Shown here: positions 49,101 through 61,600 of the stretch, one piece after another
How the letters are laid out: every line of letters begins with the position of its first letter
Numbering within the stretch: position 1 is the first letter of the stretch
Assembly: GCA_035236585.1 (NCBI GenBank)
Contig: CP141137.1
Span: 48,630,057-48,694,056, forward strand
Direction: 5' to 3'
Source: Warburgia ugandensis
Taxonomy: Eukaryota > Streptophyta > Magnoliopsida > Canellales > Canellaceae
DNA: 64,000 bases
Position numbers and translations under genes: made by a program
The notes under the pieces: generated by a model
Told to the model about the DNA's origin: nothing
Database searches by the model: none
Seen by the model: the letters and a program-made list of their open reading frames with translations, nothing else

Positions 49101-52100
49101 TTACGCCTATCGTATGCATATATCGTTCCTTAAATTCCTAACACTCTGATCCCTAGAGCATAATTAGCCTTACAGTCGTCCTATAGAATTTTCCTTTCAA
49201 TTTGAATGCCACTTGCTGATCACAAAAATTCTAGGGGCATATCTCCATTTGTTCCAACCCCCTGGATTCTTTGAGTTTGGCCTTAATACTCTCTCAGCAA
49301 CCTTTTTAACATTGTTATATTGCTCCAAGTTTTGTTATTCTAGTCCTCTGCCATTCTTTAAAGCATGCTCGTTTCTCTTTAATAACATTTTGCACTTTTT
49401 CACTCCACCACCAAGTTTCCTTTACTGGTTGTCTTTTACCTTTACATAATCCTAGAATTTCTTTTGCCACTTTCTTAAAAGACTTGGTCAGGTTAGTCCA
49501 CAATGTGTTTACATCTGTTTTATTGTTTCACTTTCCTCCTACTATCAACTTGTTTGTGAATGATGTTATCTTCTCTCCTTTTAAGTTCCATCACCTAGTT
49601 TTTGGATGCTTATTAAGTTCATTTCCTTTCGTCCATCTCTTAATGTCATATATATAACTATTAACTATTTTGTGCAGTTAGACTCTCACTAGGTATCGCC
49701 TAACAATCCTTACACATTGATCTTTCGGTATTCCTAATTAAAAAAAATGTTTGTTTGGCTTTTATATAATCCATTTTTGAAGGTTACTCAGCATTCATCC
49801 CTCTTCTTAAAGCATGCGTTAGCTAGAACTAGGTTATATACCAAAGCAAAGTCTAGGATAGCTTTTCCCATTTCATTTCTTTTTCCAACCCCATATCCGC
49901 CACGTCCCTTATCATATGCTTCCTTTCCTTTTCTTACATGACCATTTAAGTATGCTTTTATAACTATCCCCTTTGTGTTGGGAATTTCTTGCATTAACCC
50001 CCTCTATATCTTCTTAGAACTGTCTCTTAATTCTATCTTTTAACCCTGCTTGTGGGGAGTAGGCACTTGTAATGATCTTCTCTCATAAAACAAGCTTTAT
50101 TAGTAGGATGTTATCGCTCGGTCTTCTTAGGTCAACAACTTTTTTTTTTTTTTTTTTAATTCTTTATCCACTATTATCTCAATGCTATTTCTATTATTGT
50201 TCTTTCCTACGTATCAGAGCTTATACCCATCGATTTTTCTAGTTTTAGCCCCTTTCCACTTGGTTTCTTGGATACAAGCTATGTTGACTTTCCCACATCT
50301 CATTGTATCTATTAACTCCATACTCTTACCTGTCAATATGCCCATACTTCATGTGGTGAAACTAATCTTATTCTCCTAAGCTAGTCTCTTCACCTATACA
50401 CATCTAGAATGGCACGAGAACTCTTGCCTACTTTCCACTGCATTTTGGTTCTGATGCGGTGTGTCGCTTTCGAGGGAATGATCTAGCAGCCCTTACCCAT
50501 TCTCATCACACCCAGGATTTGATGCAGTTCATTGCTTATGGGGGAATGCCCTAGCAGTCTTTACCCATTTCTCACTGCATCCAGGATTTGATACAATGCG
50601 TCGCTTATGGGGAACATAGTAGCCGCAGGAAATGTCGAAATAAAATCCATGACACAAGGTTCGCCGAAGGATTTTCTGCCGGTTGGTAATCACATAGGCG
50701 GAGTTAATAAAGTTTCCATGTCAAATATTTTATTTACTAGCAGGGCCATCATCTAATATCAAGTTTTGCATTTTGAAACTACTAACTATCCTTGGAAGCC
50801 CTTAATTCACGTCTGTACAAATTTATGAAGGGATGGCCTGTGGAAGCCCTTTGCTTCTTTACTGGCAAAGGTACATTATTTTAAATATTGCCTGCCTCAG
50901 AAGATTGATTGTGTCATTCTTGTATGTTGCAGCTTTGATGGAAGTTCTAATTACTTGCTCAATCCATCTACTTCTATTTACCCCAGTTTGAATTCAAATT
51001 GTTTAAGTTAGATTCATGGTGATGAGCATCTAAGACTTTTTTGTTGCGGTGTTGAAATAATGGCAGGTCTATTCATCTCTGCTTTAGAACTCCCTTGTCA
51101 TGCTTTCATGTTTAAGTGTACTTGATTGAGGAAGGAAAATTGAAGCTTAAATTGGTTCGTTTAGTCTTATTCCCTAGTATGACTATTGATCTTTTTTTCC
51201 TCAGATATAATTTATTAAAAATTTTAGTCCTTGGGAAGTGGGATCATCAGATACTCTTGCTCTTTGTATTTCATAAATTAAATACAGTGAACGTTTTACC
51301 CATTTGCTTCTCTTAAACTTTCATGAAATCATGCTATTTCTTTTGAATGAGTGATTATCTCTCTGTAACTGTTCTTCTTTTTACTCGTTTTGGAGCTTGA
51401 TATATTTTCTTTAGGAGTCCAATTCTTGCTGATTCGGTATTGCACAAGTAGGATTAAGTGTTCTCTTTCATCTTATTTGGGGAATGTCAATTTATTGCTT
51501 CGTTTAGTCCTTCCTAGCAAGGTTAAATGTATTAGTTGCTGTAACATTGTTGGGATTGCTTTATTCAAATTTTCTTTTATCTTCCAAAATTTGAGCTCCA
51601 ACTTGTTGACCCTATCTGTTGCTAATTCTCCAATTTCAAATATTTTTGTTGTAAATGGGAATAATCAATTTTTGGAATATGCTCTTGCATTTTTCTGCAC
51701 ATATAGGGTCTATATTTCATTTTAATTAACTAGAAGATGAATGCGTTAGAGTGCTGTAATTGTTTCTACATCTGGTTAATGAAATGAACATGAATGCGTT
51801 AGAAGGTTCTAGTTGCCTTTTGAGTTACAGTGGGAGTTGGAAGTTGCAGTTGCTTGCCCCTTTCCTTCACTTTGTCTTCTTTTCAACTGATTTCAAGTTA
51901 TTTCAGTGAAGCTAAATTTTTAGAGTTTATAATGTTAGAGAGTTTCATCCTGTGACCTTGAAGTCACGGGTTTTAAGGCATGGAAACAGCCTCTTGCAAA
52001 ATGCAAGGTAAGGTTGCATATTATTGACTCTTGTGGTCTGCCCCTTCCCTGGAACCCACATATGCGGGAGCTTCGTGCACGGGGGCTGCCTAATGCTGGA

Positions 52101-53017
52101 GAGTGTTTCCTATATGGCATTTGGGAGTTGGATGTTGCTGTTGCTTGCCCCTTCCATTCACTGTCTTCGTTTCAACTGATTTCATGTTCTAAATTTTTAG
52201 AGTTTATAAAGCTAGAGAGTGTTTCCTATATAATATTTAAGTACTTGAATTCTTAATTCGCCGACCCCTAATTGGGATAAGGTCTTAATGATGATGATGA
52301 TGATGAATTCTTAATTCATAGCGGATGTTTCTTATATAGTATTTAAGTAAATTCTTAATTCGTACCTTCTCTAAAGCTCTCTTTCCAAGATTTTGTAATA
52401 TAGTAAATTTGTTTTGGGTAGAAATTTGAAATGTTTGCAACTCTCATCTGTTCAATATTTTTTGTTTGATGGATCCAATTCTTTGGAAATTTTGATCTGG
52501 GCAAGTAGGATTAGATGTTTCTGAGTTAGGTTTTTTTTAGTCTCCCGCAACAAGAATTCCACAGGTAAACATCATATATTCATGCAAAATCAGGTACACA
52601 TTTTCTTCATTTTCTCTGATAAAAGCTCAATCTGTTCATTTCTGTATTGCGACTTGGAATCTTTATCTAAAACTGAAAATAATAAATTTTTATCTTAAGG
52701 ATGAAAATGGCTTGATATTTTATCGTGAAATGCAAAATGCCGTACATGGTCTTCTTGTTTCTCTGCACGTAGGACCTAAGTTTGTTTCTTGGACTATCAA
52801 AGATGCTGCAAAGTAATTTTTTCTATGTTAGAAGAAAGTTAATTGTTGAAGTATGCCAATGAGCCTTGTTGTAGGGTTGGGATATAATATATTCTAATCT
52901 GTGCAAGTAAATCTATGTAGGTCTTGGGTAGAGGATGAAGCTAGAAAAATCCAATCACGTGTTAAGGTTCTTGAGGAGGCAGGACGGAGGTGGAAATGGA
53001 GCAGCAGTTTGTATTAG
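39106..53017 (+). CDS. Plastid S-layer-homology / coiled-coil protein
   Basis: This resembles Arabidopsis At5g23890/At5g52410, thylakoid or envelope proteins of unknown biochemical role. Exons are 39106-39370, 39450-39536, 39704-39880, 41445-41533, 43440-43528, 43628-43731, 43821-43929, 44012-44087, 44194-44311, 45161-45692 and 52921-53017. All borders are AG/GT, and 1743 nt give 580 aa plus stop. Residues 1-50 are Ser/Arg-rich like a transit peptide. Residues 92-112 are one membrane span (YFSVGIGTSVVILLAAIGF). SLH-like segments follow: ELCTRREYARWLVKANSLL (about 217-235), LALAEAGI-type (about 271) and RLQPNKPATKAQSAVALTSG (about 375-394). Residues 395-560 are a Glu-rich coiled coil, and KVLEEAGRRWKW is the family's C-end. 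It is shorter than my recollection of the Arabidopsis proteins, because the acidic N-part is small. Confidence 0.93.
39881..43439 (+). other. Introns 3 and 4 of the SLH-like gene
   Basis: The 1.56-kb intron 3 and 1.9-kb intron 4 surround the 89-nt exon 4 (41445-41533). Intron 4 contains a direct tandem duplication at 42263-42470 and a TA microsatellite at about 43084-43117. No other element was recognised. Confidence 0.8.
42263..42470 (+). repeat. 103-bp tandem duplication in intron 4
   Basis: ATTCTCCCCTCTTATTTTGT at 42263 recurs at 42366. The shared GGTTGCTGACCTTGTGTAGT and GGTTGCTATTACCCTGGAA follow at the same spacing. Identity is above 90%, so the duplication is fairly recent. Confidence 0.85.
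44312..45160 (+). other. Intron 9 of the SLH-like gene, TG-rich
   Basis: An 849-nt intron whose middle (about 44580-44925) is dominated by TG/CA words such as GTGTGTGTG, GTGCGCGCGCATGTGTG and CATGTGTGTGTG. Long Cys-rich frames on both strands are composition artefacts. Confidence 0.8.
47826..47987 (-). mobile_element. Au SINE, 5'-truncated
   Basis: Au body and B-box region are present on the minus strand with a T-rich tail, but the A-box head (GGCGCAATGGT) is missing. Flanks AAAAACATGTGTTTAAA (47809-47825) and AAAAACATGTTTTTAAA (47988-48004) are a 17-bp target duplication with one mismatch, so the truncation was present at insertion. Confidence 0.9.
48745..50640 (-). mobile_element. RTE-clade LINE, internally deleted
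   Basis: Reading leftwards, three degenerate copies of a 5' unit (TGCTAGATCATTCCC, GGGTAAGG) occupy about 50450-50610. The endonuclease start follows near 50345-50220 (LTGKSMELIDTMRCGKVNIA, then CIQETKWKG). Next come NGHVRKGKEAYDKGRGGYG and GKAILDFALVYNLVLANACF (49994-49788), the linker ETWWWSEKVQNVIKEK (about 49400), then the C-terminal LKGKFYR-type block (about 49200) and the CCCTAATCGGGATAAGG 3' end (about 48765). The catalytic RT core between linker and C-terminus is missing, and the frame is broken several times. A T-run lies at about 50141. It is dead. Confidence 0.88.
51828..52220 (+). repeat. Local duplication split by a SINE
   Basis: Copy 1 (51828-51945: GGGAGTTGGAAGTTGCAG, TTGCTTGCCCC, TCAACTGATTTCA, AAATTTTTAGAGTTTATAA) recurs as copy 2 (52122-52220) with small differences. 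The Au SINE at 51947-52090 lies between the two copies. A further GAGAGTGTTTCCTATAT word repeats at 52099 and 52215. Confidence 0.75.
51947..52090 (+). mobile_element. Au SINE, 5'-truncated
   Basis: The plus-strand copy runs from the B-box region (AGTCACGGGTTTTAAGG) through the Au body to CGTGCACGGGGGCTGCC. It lacks the A-box head and the T tail. Flanks TAATGTTAGAGAGTTTC (51930-51946) and TAATGCTGGAGAGTGTTTC (52091-52109) are a decayed target duplication. Confidence 0.85.
52260..52305 (+). mobile_element. 46-bp RTE LINE 3' tail insertion
   Basis: CCGACCCCTAATTGGGATAA plus GGTCTTAATGATGATGATG is the extreme 3' end of the plant RTE LINE. It is flanked by perfect repeats AATTCTTAATTC at 52248-52259 and 52306-52317 (14 bp if the ambiguous TG is counted). 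It is a complete retroposition event that copied only the tail. Confidence 0.92.
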
Positions 53018-55612
53018 TAATGTGAGCCTACTTGAGATGGTACTGCATGCATATTGCAAGAAATCAGGAACGAGGATACCAAAGAATGGCTGCATTTGAT
53101 CATTTAAGGAGGTAAGATTTGCCTTGGAACTTCTTGATTGTGGATAGCTATTGGTTGGACGTAGTGGACTCATTATAGCTTGGACAAGAGAATTCGAAAT
53201 GACATGTGCATTGCTGAAGTTGAGTACTCCTACATATGTAACCTTGTACCCACCTATAAAGTATCTCACATCATTTGTAGTACGTTTCCATCAATCCAGG
53301 CTTTCAGTTCAAATACAATTGAACCTCTCGTTTCCATCAATCCAGGCTTGCAGTTAAAAACAATAGAACCCCCTTAGTAAAACTTTTGGGGCTGGACATT
53401 TTCTATTAAATTTGGCAGGGTTTATTTTATTGAGAAAGTCCTCTACTAAACAACATCCAACCCTTTTAATTTTCTCCAATAGGTAAACAAATATTTCTGA
53501 TTTTTATTGCAATTCTTTCTCTCTGCGTCCCTTCCTCTCTCTCTTGTGGGTGAATGGACCCATCCCTTTCTCTCTGTTATTTCCTCCAACTTTGAGCTGA
53601 AGTAGACAACTCGGAAGCTTCTCTCTCTAAAAGATTACTCAACTTGAGAATAATAATTTATTAAATTAGTGCCCCCCACTGAGAAAACCTAGAAAATTTA
53701 TTATATTCTTAGTTTAGCAAAATTATTAATTTACCATATTGGCCCCAGGTTAGGAACAGACATTTTGAATTATCTTAGCTGGAATTTATTGAATATTAAT
53801 TTAAGGGGATTCTACTCTAGCTCCACTTTGGACTCGCAATTTGCACAATCAGACCCCAAAAGAGTAGCTCCTTCAGTAATTCTAATCTTCCAATAACAGA
53901 CTCCTTCGGCTCCATTGTTACCCGGAAGAAAAGAAAAGAAAAGCAAACTGTTGAACCCAGTAAAATTTAATCAGTTTAATCGGCTGCCTGTCAAATTGAT
54001 TATTGGATGTGTTCTAACTTCGAAACTCTAGGTGTATGGCTAAAGCAGGATTTTGGCTTAGTTTACAGATATTTGTTATAATATGAAGCTATTATTAGTA
54101 TCTGATGATCACGATTCTGATGTTTTCAGGACCATGAGCCAATTGGGACGAGTTGCTTTGTAGTGGATACAAGAGTTACTGAACGTTACATCCTAAGCCA
54201 TGGATATTTTCTTGTTTTCTCATCCATGATCTGGTTTCCTTGTATACATGATGGGAGGGAAGAAATCCTGTCATTGACCAGTGGTGTATATGTCATTAAG
54301 TCTTAAAGTTGAAATGAAATGAAGCGTCAAGGTGAAAAGGAAAAATCAGGAAATGGAGGTGTTGGATACGCTTGAAATCCTGTTGAGCACCGGTTACGCT
54401 TAGAGGAGCCTGCGTTACGGGTATCAGTTGGGTGAGTTTGGGAAGAGCGAGTGTCAAACGCAGTGGATCACTAAAAATGGAGGGAGCCTGTTATTTTTAG
54501 CATATTATGCTACTCCACGTACAGCAAACCGTAATCTGCGCTGCTGATGGGCAAGATTTTGAAAAATAGGGCAGTTTGGAGGAAGCACAGAATTGAAACC
54601 TGCATGCACGTATGACTTTAATTTTTTTGGTTTTTGATATAAGCCAACAGAGTACAATAAGAACCCAAACGATGGTCAAATTAATGGGCTTGCAGAATGG
54701 GGTGGCGAGTTCAATTTCGGACGTGGTTCGCAGGGTAAGTTATGACTGGAACTGAAGGCCACGAGCACTTACTGGCTAAAAACAAGGGGAGGAGAAAAAT
54801 GCGCTTTTCTTTGGCTGTTTCGACGGGCCAAAATGGTATTACCAATCTAGTTTATGTGCCCTGTTCTGTCAACAAATGACTTGGTTATCCTGAGATCGCA
54901 TGCGTCTTGTTTACTTCGCTGCTCGCTTGATTTTCCGGATTGAAAGTTTTTGGCTGTTCATTTATCAACGACTAATATTTCAAGGGAACTCGGTCTAATC
55001 AGTTGGACAAAGTAGCCTTGGTTGGGCCTTTCGGCCAAAATATCTCTGCCCATTCCTGCTAGGTCTGCTATGCAACCGATTCATGGGCCGCAACTGTCCT
55101 GATCAGGGTTACTTACCGTAACACATACATCACACCAAGTCATATCAGATGGACGGGAAAGGGCCTTCACAAATGCATGGAATCCATAAGCGACCCACTT
55201 TTATCTTTTGGTAGATACGCTCATCCAACTGATTCTAGCTCGTCCTCAAGTTGGTCTTGTGCTAGAGGCGTTGGTGAGATTTGATTGATATCAGTGAAGC
55301 AAATGAGTTCTTCGTTCACTCAGTGAATGATAAATAATTAGTCATATCCGTCCAAACCGTTATCTAAAGCCCTTTTCCAATCTTCCACGAACTCTAGTTT
55401 ACAGGTTACCCATAGCGATGATTGACGAATGCGCAAGGCAGAAGACCCTTTGAACTTACTAGTTTATACTCAATTCCCGAGTCTAATCAGTGTAGCTTTC
55501 AACAGTATACGAAACAAAGGGCAACTAATAATCTTTAATACAGCCAGATAATCAACTAGGACAACCATCTCATAATACGGACGAGCAGAAAACATGTTTC
55601 AGCTTCTGCAGG
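53018..55612. other. Convergent 3' ends of the SLH-like gene and UMP1
   Basis: The left part should be the 3' UTR of the SLH-like gene. GGAG|GTAAGA near 53111 and TTTTCAG|GACC near 54129 could bound a 3'-UTR intron. A 46-bp tandem duplication (GTTTCCATCAATCCAGGCTT at 53284 and 53330) lies inside. From about 54400 to 55612 nothing else was recognised. UMP1's 3' UTR should lie just below 55613. Confidence 0.5.
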
Positions 55613-58600
55613 TCAGATGAAACTTGGGCAAGCAGGTCCCTTTGAAAGGCCAAGGCGAACTTCCACCCCGTGATGCATGTCTACTGGCCGGAAAGTTTCT
55701 GACTCACGTGGATCTGCAACAACAGGTGAAAGAAAATTGTAACTGGCACTGGAAGTTGAAGAATATCACAAACATAAGATTACATAAAGATACATGCTTG
55801 AGCTTGCGTGCTGAAGTTGAAGAATATCACAAACATAAGATTACATAAAGATACATGCTTGAGCTTGCGTGCTGCACCCCCACATTTGGTCGATCAGAGC
55901 TGTTCATCTGATTTCTCTTAGTTCCCAAAATCTTACATGATAAACATTACCAACATTGGATTTTGAACTGTTCTTTAAACAGTGTTTATGACCGTTCACG
56001 TTTGTGTGACTGAAAGTACCCAGACTCATCTAATCAACACTTCTACTAGTCATCCACAACGAGAGAAATCAGATGAATGAGTCAATCAACCAAATGTGGG
56101 GTCATCCATGGTAAAGTGGGGGCGCAGCACCATTGCTTGTATGCTGTGTGCATGATTCGAGCACATAAATGGGGAAAATGCTCCAATGTGGAACTAGCCA
56201 AATAAAACATATAAACAGTATGTTTCGTCACATGGGTCATAACCCAGGGTACAGAAACAACATTGTGAAAATTCCAGTCACTTGAGATCGCATGTTATAC
56301 GGTCCAGACCTTTCATGCAACTGGGTTTTCATGGACGTGTTCACAATTTGCTCGAGCAAAACAGTTATAGAACAACAAAGCAACATGAATGCAAAGTTAC
56401 CATTCAGGTAATCTTCAAAGCCAAAATCATCCAAGCTGCCAGTGAAAGCTTCCAGGCCAAGCATAGAAGAGGGCAAAGCTCCAGAAGGCCTCTGGAATCT
56501 GCAAAAGCAAAACCAACACCAAGCTATTAAATACAGCAAATTCTAGAAAAGAACCAGCCTTGAGAGTTATACGTAAATCTCTCTCAATCTCTCAGAATAT
56601 GTGCATTGCAAATAACTTGTTCTGTTACAAAAATACATTTTTTAAGGGAAAGAAGTTTGTGATTTATGTGCTAACCAGAAGCACATTTTGTTCAGAAGGT
56701 GTTACATAAATAGAAGCGACCTCAGAATAAAACTTATCATGGCCTTTCATGCAGTAAAAGAAGACTTGAGAAGTTACGCCACCTGGTTTGTCATTCCCTT
56801 TTGGAATTTGCTCAGTGAACACAATTCAGAATTTATATGAGTTTTCTTATTTATGTGCTTGGGACCTAGATGGGAGCACCTGGAAACCCACCCAGAAAAG
56901 AAGGCTAAAATGCTACACCCAAAAAACCAGATCTAAAATCAGGAAAGGAAGCAGAACTAACCTCTTTGTTTACTTGGAATCCACAAGCTAAAGCATATGG
57001 GCAAGTTCATGATACAAAGCCTTATATCTAATTCAATCAGTTCTGCACAACCTAGTAAATTGCTGTTGTTATGGCTACAGGGAATTCTACCTTCAATTTC
57101 AGAACCAAAAAATATGCCCAAGGGAGTAAAAACAAACTGACCTCTTTGTATGGTATGTTGATAATATGCAACCTTAGATCTACTTTATTCGATGGATATT
57201 CTAACATTAAATCATCTTAGTTCAACCTGGTAAATTGTTGTTGTCACAGTTATGAGCAATCCTGCCTTAATAACTTTAGGAAAAGAAATTATGCCCAATA
57301 AAGTATACAAAAAAGTACGGTATCTGCTTTCATACTTTAGAACCTGGTTCTTGTCCAATTGGAATTCACAACCTAAAGCACATGGGTAAGTTCAAGATAT
57401 GCTAATCTATTAGCAAGTTCATGGTATGCTAATCTATGGGTAAGTTCATGATATGCTAATCTTAAATCAGCTTGACTCAACCTGGTAAATTGCTGTTCTT
57501 ACAGCAACAAGCAATCTACTTTCAGTAACTTCGGAACCAAAAGAGTATGACTATGGAAGTAAAGCATACACCACTTCTTGTAAGAAGCCAACAAAGTTTA
57601 TTAGTGTACAGGTTACACTCTACCATCAAACACAAGCCATGATATTACCACTAAAAGTAAACACTCCTGCAACTCACAGGGTCATAAAGTTCACTGAAAT
57701 TGAGCCAAGAACACAAGCCAAGAACACAAGAAAAAGGAAATTAAGTGCAGGATTACAAAGTGGTTCTAGGTTTGACATCTCTAACATAGTGGAGTAAAAA
57801 AACCTGCAAATTCCCTATCATCAATTGAGAGAAAGAATTATAAAGGTGTCTGTCGTAGTTTTGTTTTGTGCAGTTAATTCTTATTACTATGTTCTATCAT
57901 TGGCCTCAAACAGACAAAAGGAAAAAGGAACGCGTAGACCCTAAGAATTGATTAATGACAGGTCAACTTTGTTCAGCATGGGTTCAAAACATGATCTTCT
58001 AAAAGCAAAGAACAATGTACCCCAAGTTAAAAATGATTGCCTTAATTCCTACAAGGTTAACCGCTCCCTCTAGTAATACAGGTTACTGGCTGACAGCATG
58101 GTGTCAAAATGACTTCATGATGATGTAACCTACTGAAGACTTCCTGTGATCCTGTTTAATATTTGGACAATCTTTCCACCGCCAAAAACTTTAATATGCT
58201 CCAATTTATAGATTTCCTCCAGTCAATAGTATAACTTGAAATCTTAGTATCTGTTGATTTATGCTACTTAATGATACAAGAGACTGTTCAACAGGTCCCA
58301 ACCACTAGTCCTTCCCCCAGAAATTGAACAGAAAATTGCAAGTTTGACATACTTCCTGATTATTTTTGACACAATTTGGAATGTTCAACAAACTTAGGCA
58401 GCAATGTCTACGATTGCGGAGATCAGAATTTTCTCTACTAACAAAAGAGAAAAGTTATGTACAGACTCAAACAAAATGCAGAACAAACAGGAACAACAAC
58501 AACAATAATAGAAGCACTTACTGGAACTATTTATACGACGACATTAAGGTGAAAATATGCCTGTGGATCATAAACAGTGCAATGACCTTCATGTGGAGAT

Positions 58601-61600
58601 TCAAATACACTGAATTCTAGACTAAGACTCCCAATGGTTGACTCGATGTAAACTTCTAAAACTCTTCCTCAACCCAAATAGATAAGTATGTCCAATTCCA
58701 ACACGTCTACAGCATCTGGGTCAAGAAATCAATAACTTAAAACCCATCACAGATTCCAAATTCTCAAACAATTTCAGAAAATCATGAAAACCCGTTTCAG
58801 AATATTATTTTTGCTTGGTTGCTTATAGAGGTGCCACTTGATTGGTGTTAGCATGGAGACTTTTGTATAGGACCTTTTAAAGGAAGAACTGGTGTAGGCT
58901 ATACATGAAGCTGCAACTTATCATGTTGAGCCAGGTTGGCATCAAACAAAACACAACCCTACTCCAGTTTCTAACTTCCATTCCCAACTCCAACCGGCAT
59001 TTCTTTCTAGCGAAGACCATTACTAAATTTCTAAAACTCAATTCATTGAATCCAACTAACTGACCACATAATTATGGAGGTAGCTCAGTTATCTAAAATG
59101 CATTATGATAGATGTAGACAGCCTGAGATGGACAGAACTTTGAGTTCTTTGTGCTCATCCAAGACTAAAAGCCAGTTGGATCAATTGAATTTAAGTTGGA
59201 AGCATGAGTTCCACAGGATAGTGGAAAATGAAAGCCAGTCTTCTGCAAGGGTGGGGCAAGAATGATCACCAAATTGGAGCTCGGAACTGCAAATGTGGTG
59301 AACTTTAAAAGCGAAGGTTCTAAATATCATAACATATGAGTTGAGAAAAAAAATTTCTTTGCTTTGAGGATCTCTTAACATAGAAAGAACTTCCACACCA
59401 AACATCCAAGAAAAGGCAATGAGTGGTTTCGGTTCTCTTTTACATGGCTTCTCATTTTTTGAATGGTCAAAAGTATTTTATAAGGATTGAAGACATGAGA
59501 TCGATCAGAGATGTAGATGGTCCTGAACAGAAAAGGAAAAAAAAACAAAAAAAAAAACAGCAACAGCAGCACGAACAACAATCAAATTAGTGGCTCGTGT
59601 AAGTCATTCACGTTTGAAGAGTGAAAATATATCATATGAAATCCCTACATCAGCAAAGAGTCAGCTCAGACTAACCTTCTAACATGCTAAAAAATATTGT
59701 TATTTGCCTACAGAGGCCCAGTCAAAAATTTGCTTCTGAGTGGCGGAATTCCGGCGCTCCTTGGCAAACCTCAATGTACCTTTCACTTAGATTATAAGCA
59801 CTAAGTGACATTATGTAAAAGATTTCAAATGAAGAGGAGAAGAAAATGCAAGGTGACAAGATCCAAATTGCATGGTCAAGCCAACAGCAATATAAGATCA
59901 CTCCTTTATCTTGGCTGCCATAAAAAATTAAACTACTAGTAACCGATAACTAACTTGTTAAAACGCCTTGTTTTGGAGAAAGTTGACAGCTTCGTTGGTA
60001 GATTGGAGTCACACATAATGTTCTTGGAATCTTCTTCAAGGATAAGATGTCAAACTGGAAACATTTCAATAGACTCAAGCCACACTGACAGCAAGCAACT
60101 CAGTCATTGTAGAATCAGCTATGCCAACAGGTCCTGAGAAAGTCAAATGTGTGTCTTTCTCCATTACTATCTTTGAAGATTCTGTCACTACAGTCTGGCA
60201 AGGTTACTAAGGGAAAACCAATAGATATTGGTAAGTAACCAATGGGAGAGTTTAGAGTTTCACTCAACAAGAGTATGACAACAAGTATCAAGATCTTCTA
60301 AGCTCAAAAGATAGATATCCAATAAACAATGAAGAAAATAACACCAAACTTAACACCTATAAATCTTAGAGTTTCTAATCTTACTCTTGTTTAACTTTGC
60401 TTTAAAGATGCGACTATTAATTTGTTTCAGAGGAACCAAAATATATCAAGGAAAAGACAAGATTCGCAGCAACCTCAATCTAGACATATTAGAAAGGGAA
60501 GGAAAAGAAAAAAGAAAAAAGGCAGCCTGGTGCATGAAGCTCCTGCATATGCAGGGTCCACAAAAGGGGTGGACCACAAGGGTCTAATAGTACTATTGTT
60601 GAAATAATTTACAATATTTCTTATGGAGCTTTGAGAGAATAAAACACTAATGCAAGGATCCTAAAATTATCCATATTCTTTTTAAAGTGAGGATTCATAC
60701 GCGTAGCATGTCCTTAGTGTTTTACGATCATGTATGAATTTGCATTAATGCATAAATCCAATTTTTTTTTAATCAAATCATGTTACATTATTTATTTGAA
60801 GGTATCAAAATAACTTATAGCGTGGCCACATCATCTCAAGCTAGTTTCTTTAAATGATCTAAGTATATGCAAACTCTTGAGTATACCCTTATTTGTCGCA
60901 ATTGACAAGCTGTTGTTCTTTGAGCCTTATGTAGTCAAAGGATACCACGGGGGAATTAAAGAATTATCATATAATCATAATAATACATTATCCATATGGA
61001 GGGTCTAACTGCACATAATACATCAAATTGAATGTTGACTAACAAGTCCCATATGCCCTTCTCATAGCTTAGGCAGAAACCCTTTTGACTTAGGGTCTAC
61101 TATTATTGCTTCTATCTTTGTGTGCTCAATCACTCGTTTATTCTGAACTTTCTCTTAGCAACCATGTACTTGATATTGATACCCTCTTTTCATTTTCAGA
61201 GAAGAACATTGCAGCGTAATTATCACATTATTTCCTAAATGGCCGAGAAACTAAATCTATAACTTTCAGTTCTGAGATGAAATTCATCAACAATAAAGCT
61301 TCTATGATAGCCTTGTAGCATTCAATGAACACAGCCTCAATTGGTAAAGAAGCAATCAACATCTGTTTTGCTGTTCTTCAAGAGATTACATCTTCAGCAA
61401 GTAGGGAAACATAACATGCTTAAGATTTCCTAGTGTAAAGGTGCACAGAGAAACGTAAGCATGTAACCTCTAGTCCCTTGAAGATAACTCATAACATTCT
61501 ACCCAAAATTGTAGATGCAACTGTAATGATTGGTCTAATACAAACTTGTTTATACAAGAGTCTGACAGCTTCATAAGCACAGGCAACATTGTGCATCAAT

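Larger units (their letters stand above)
45693..52920 (+). other. Intron 10 of the SLH-like gene (7.2 kb)
   Basis: The last intron has donor AG|GTGAGT and acceptor GTAG. It holds an Au SINE (47826), an RTE LINE (48745-50640), a second Au SINE (51947), a local duplication (51828-52220) and a 46-bp LINE tail (52260). A short direct repeat (ATATGAATGGA...ATGTCATGG.AACTGAGTG) lies at about 46040-46157. Confidence 0.85.
55714..56400 (-). other. Intron 3 of UMP1
   Basis: A 687-nt intron with a perfect 61-bp tandem duplication (55752-55873) followed by an imperfect foldback (about 55873-56145). Confidence 0.85.
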
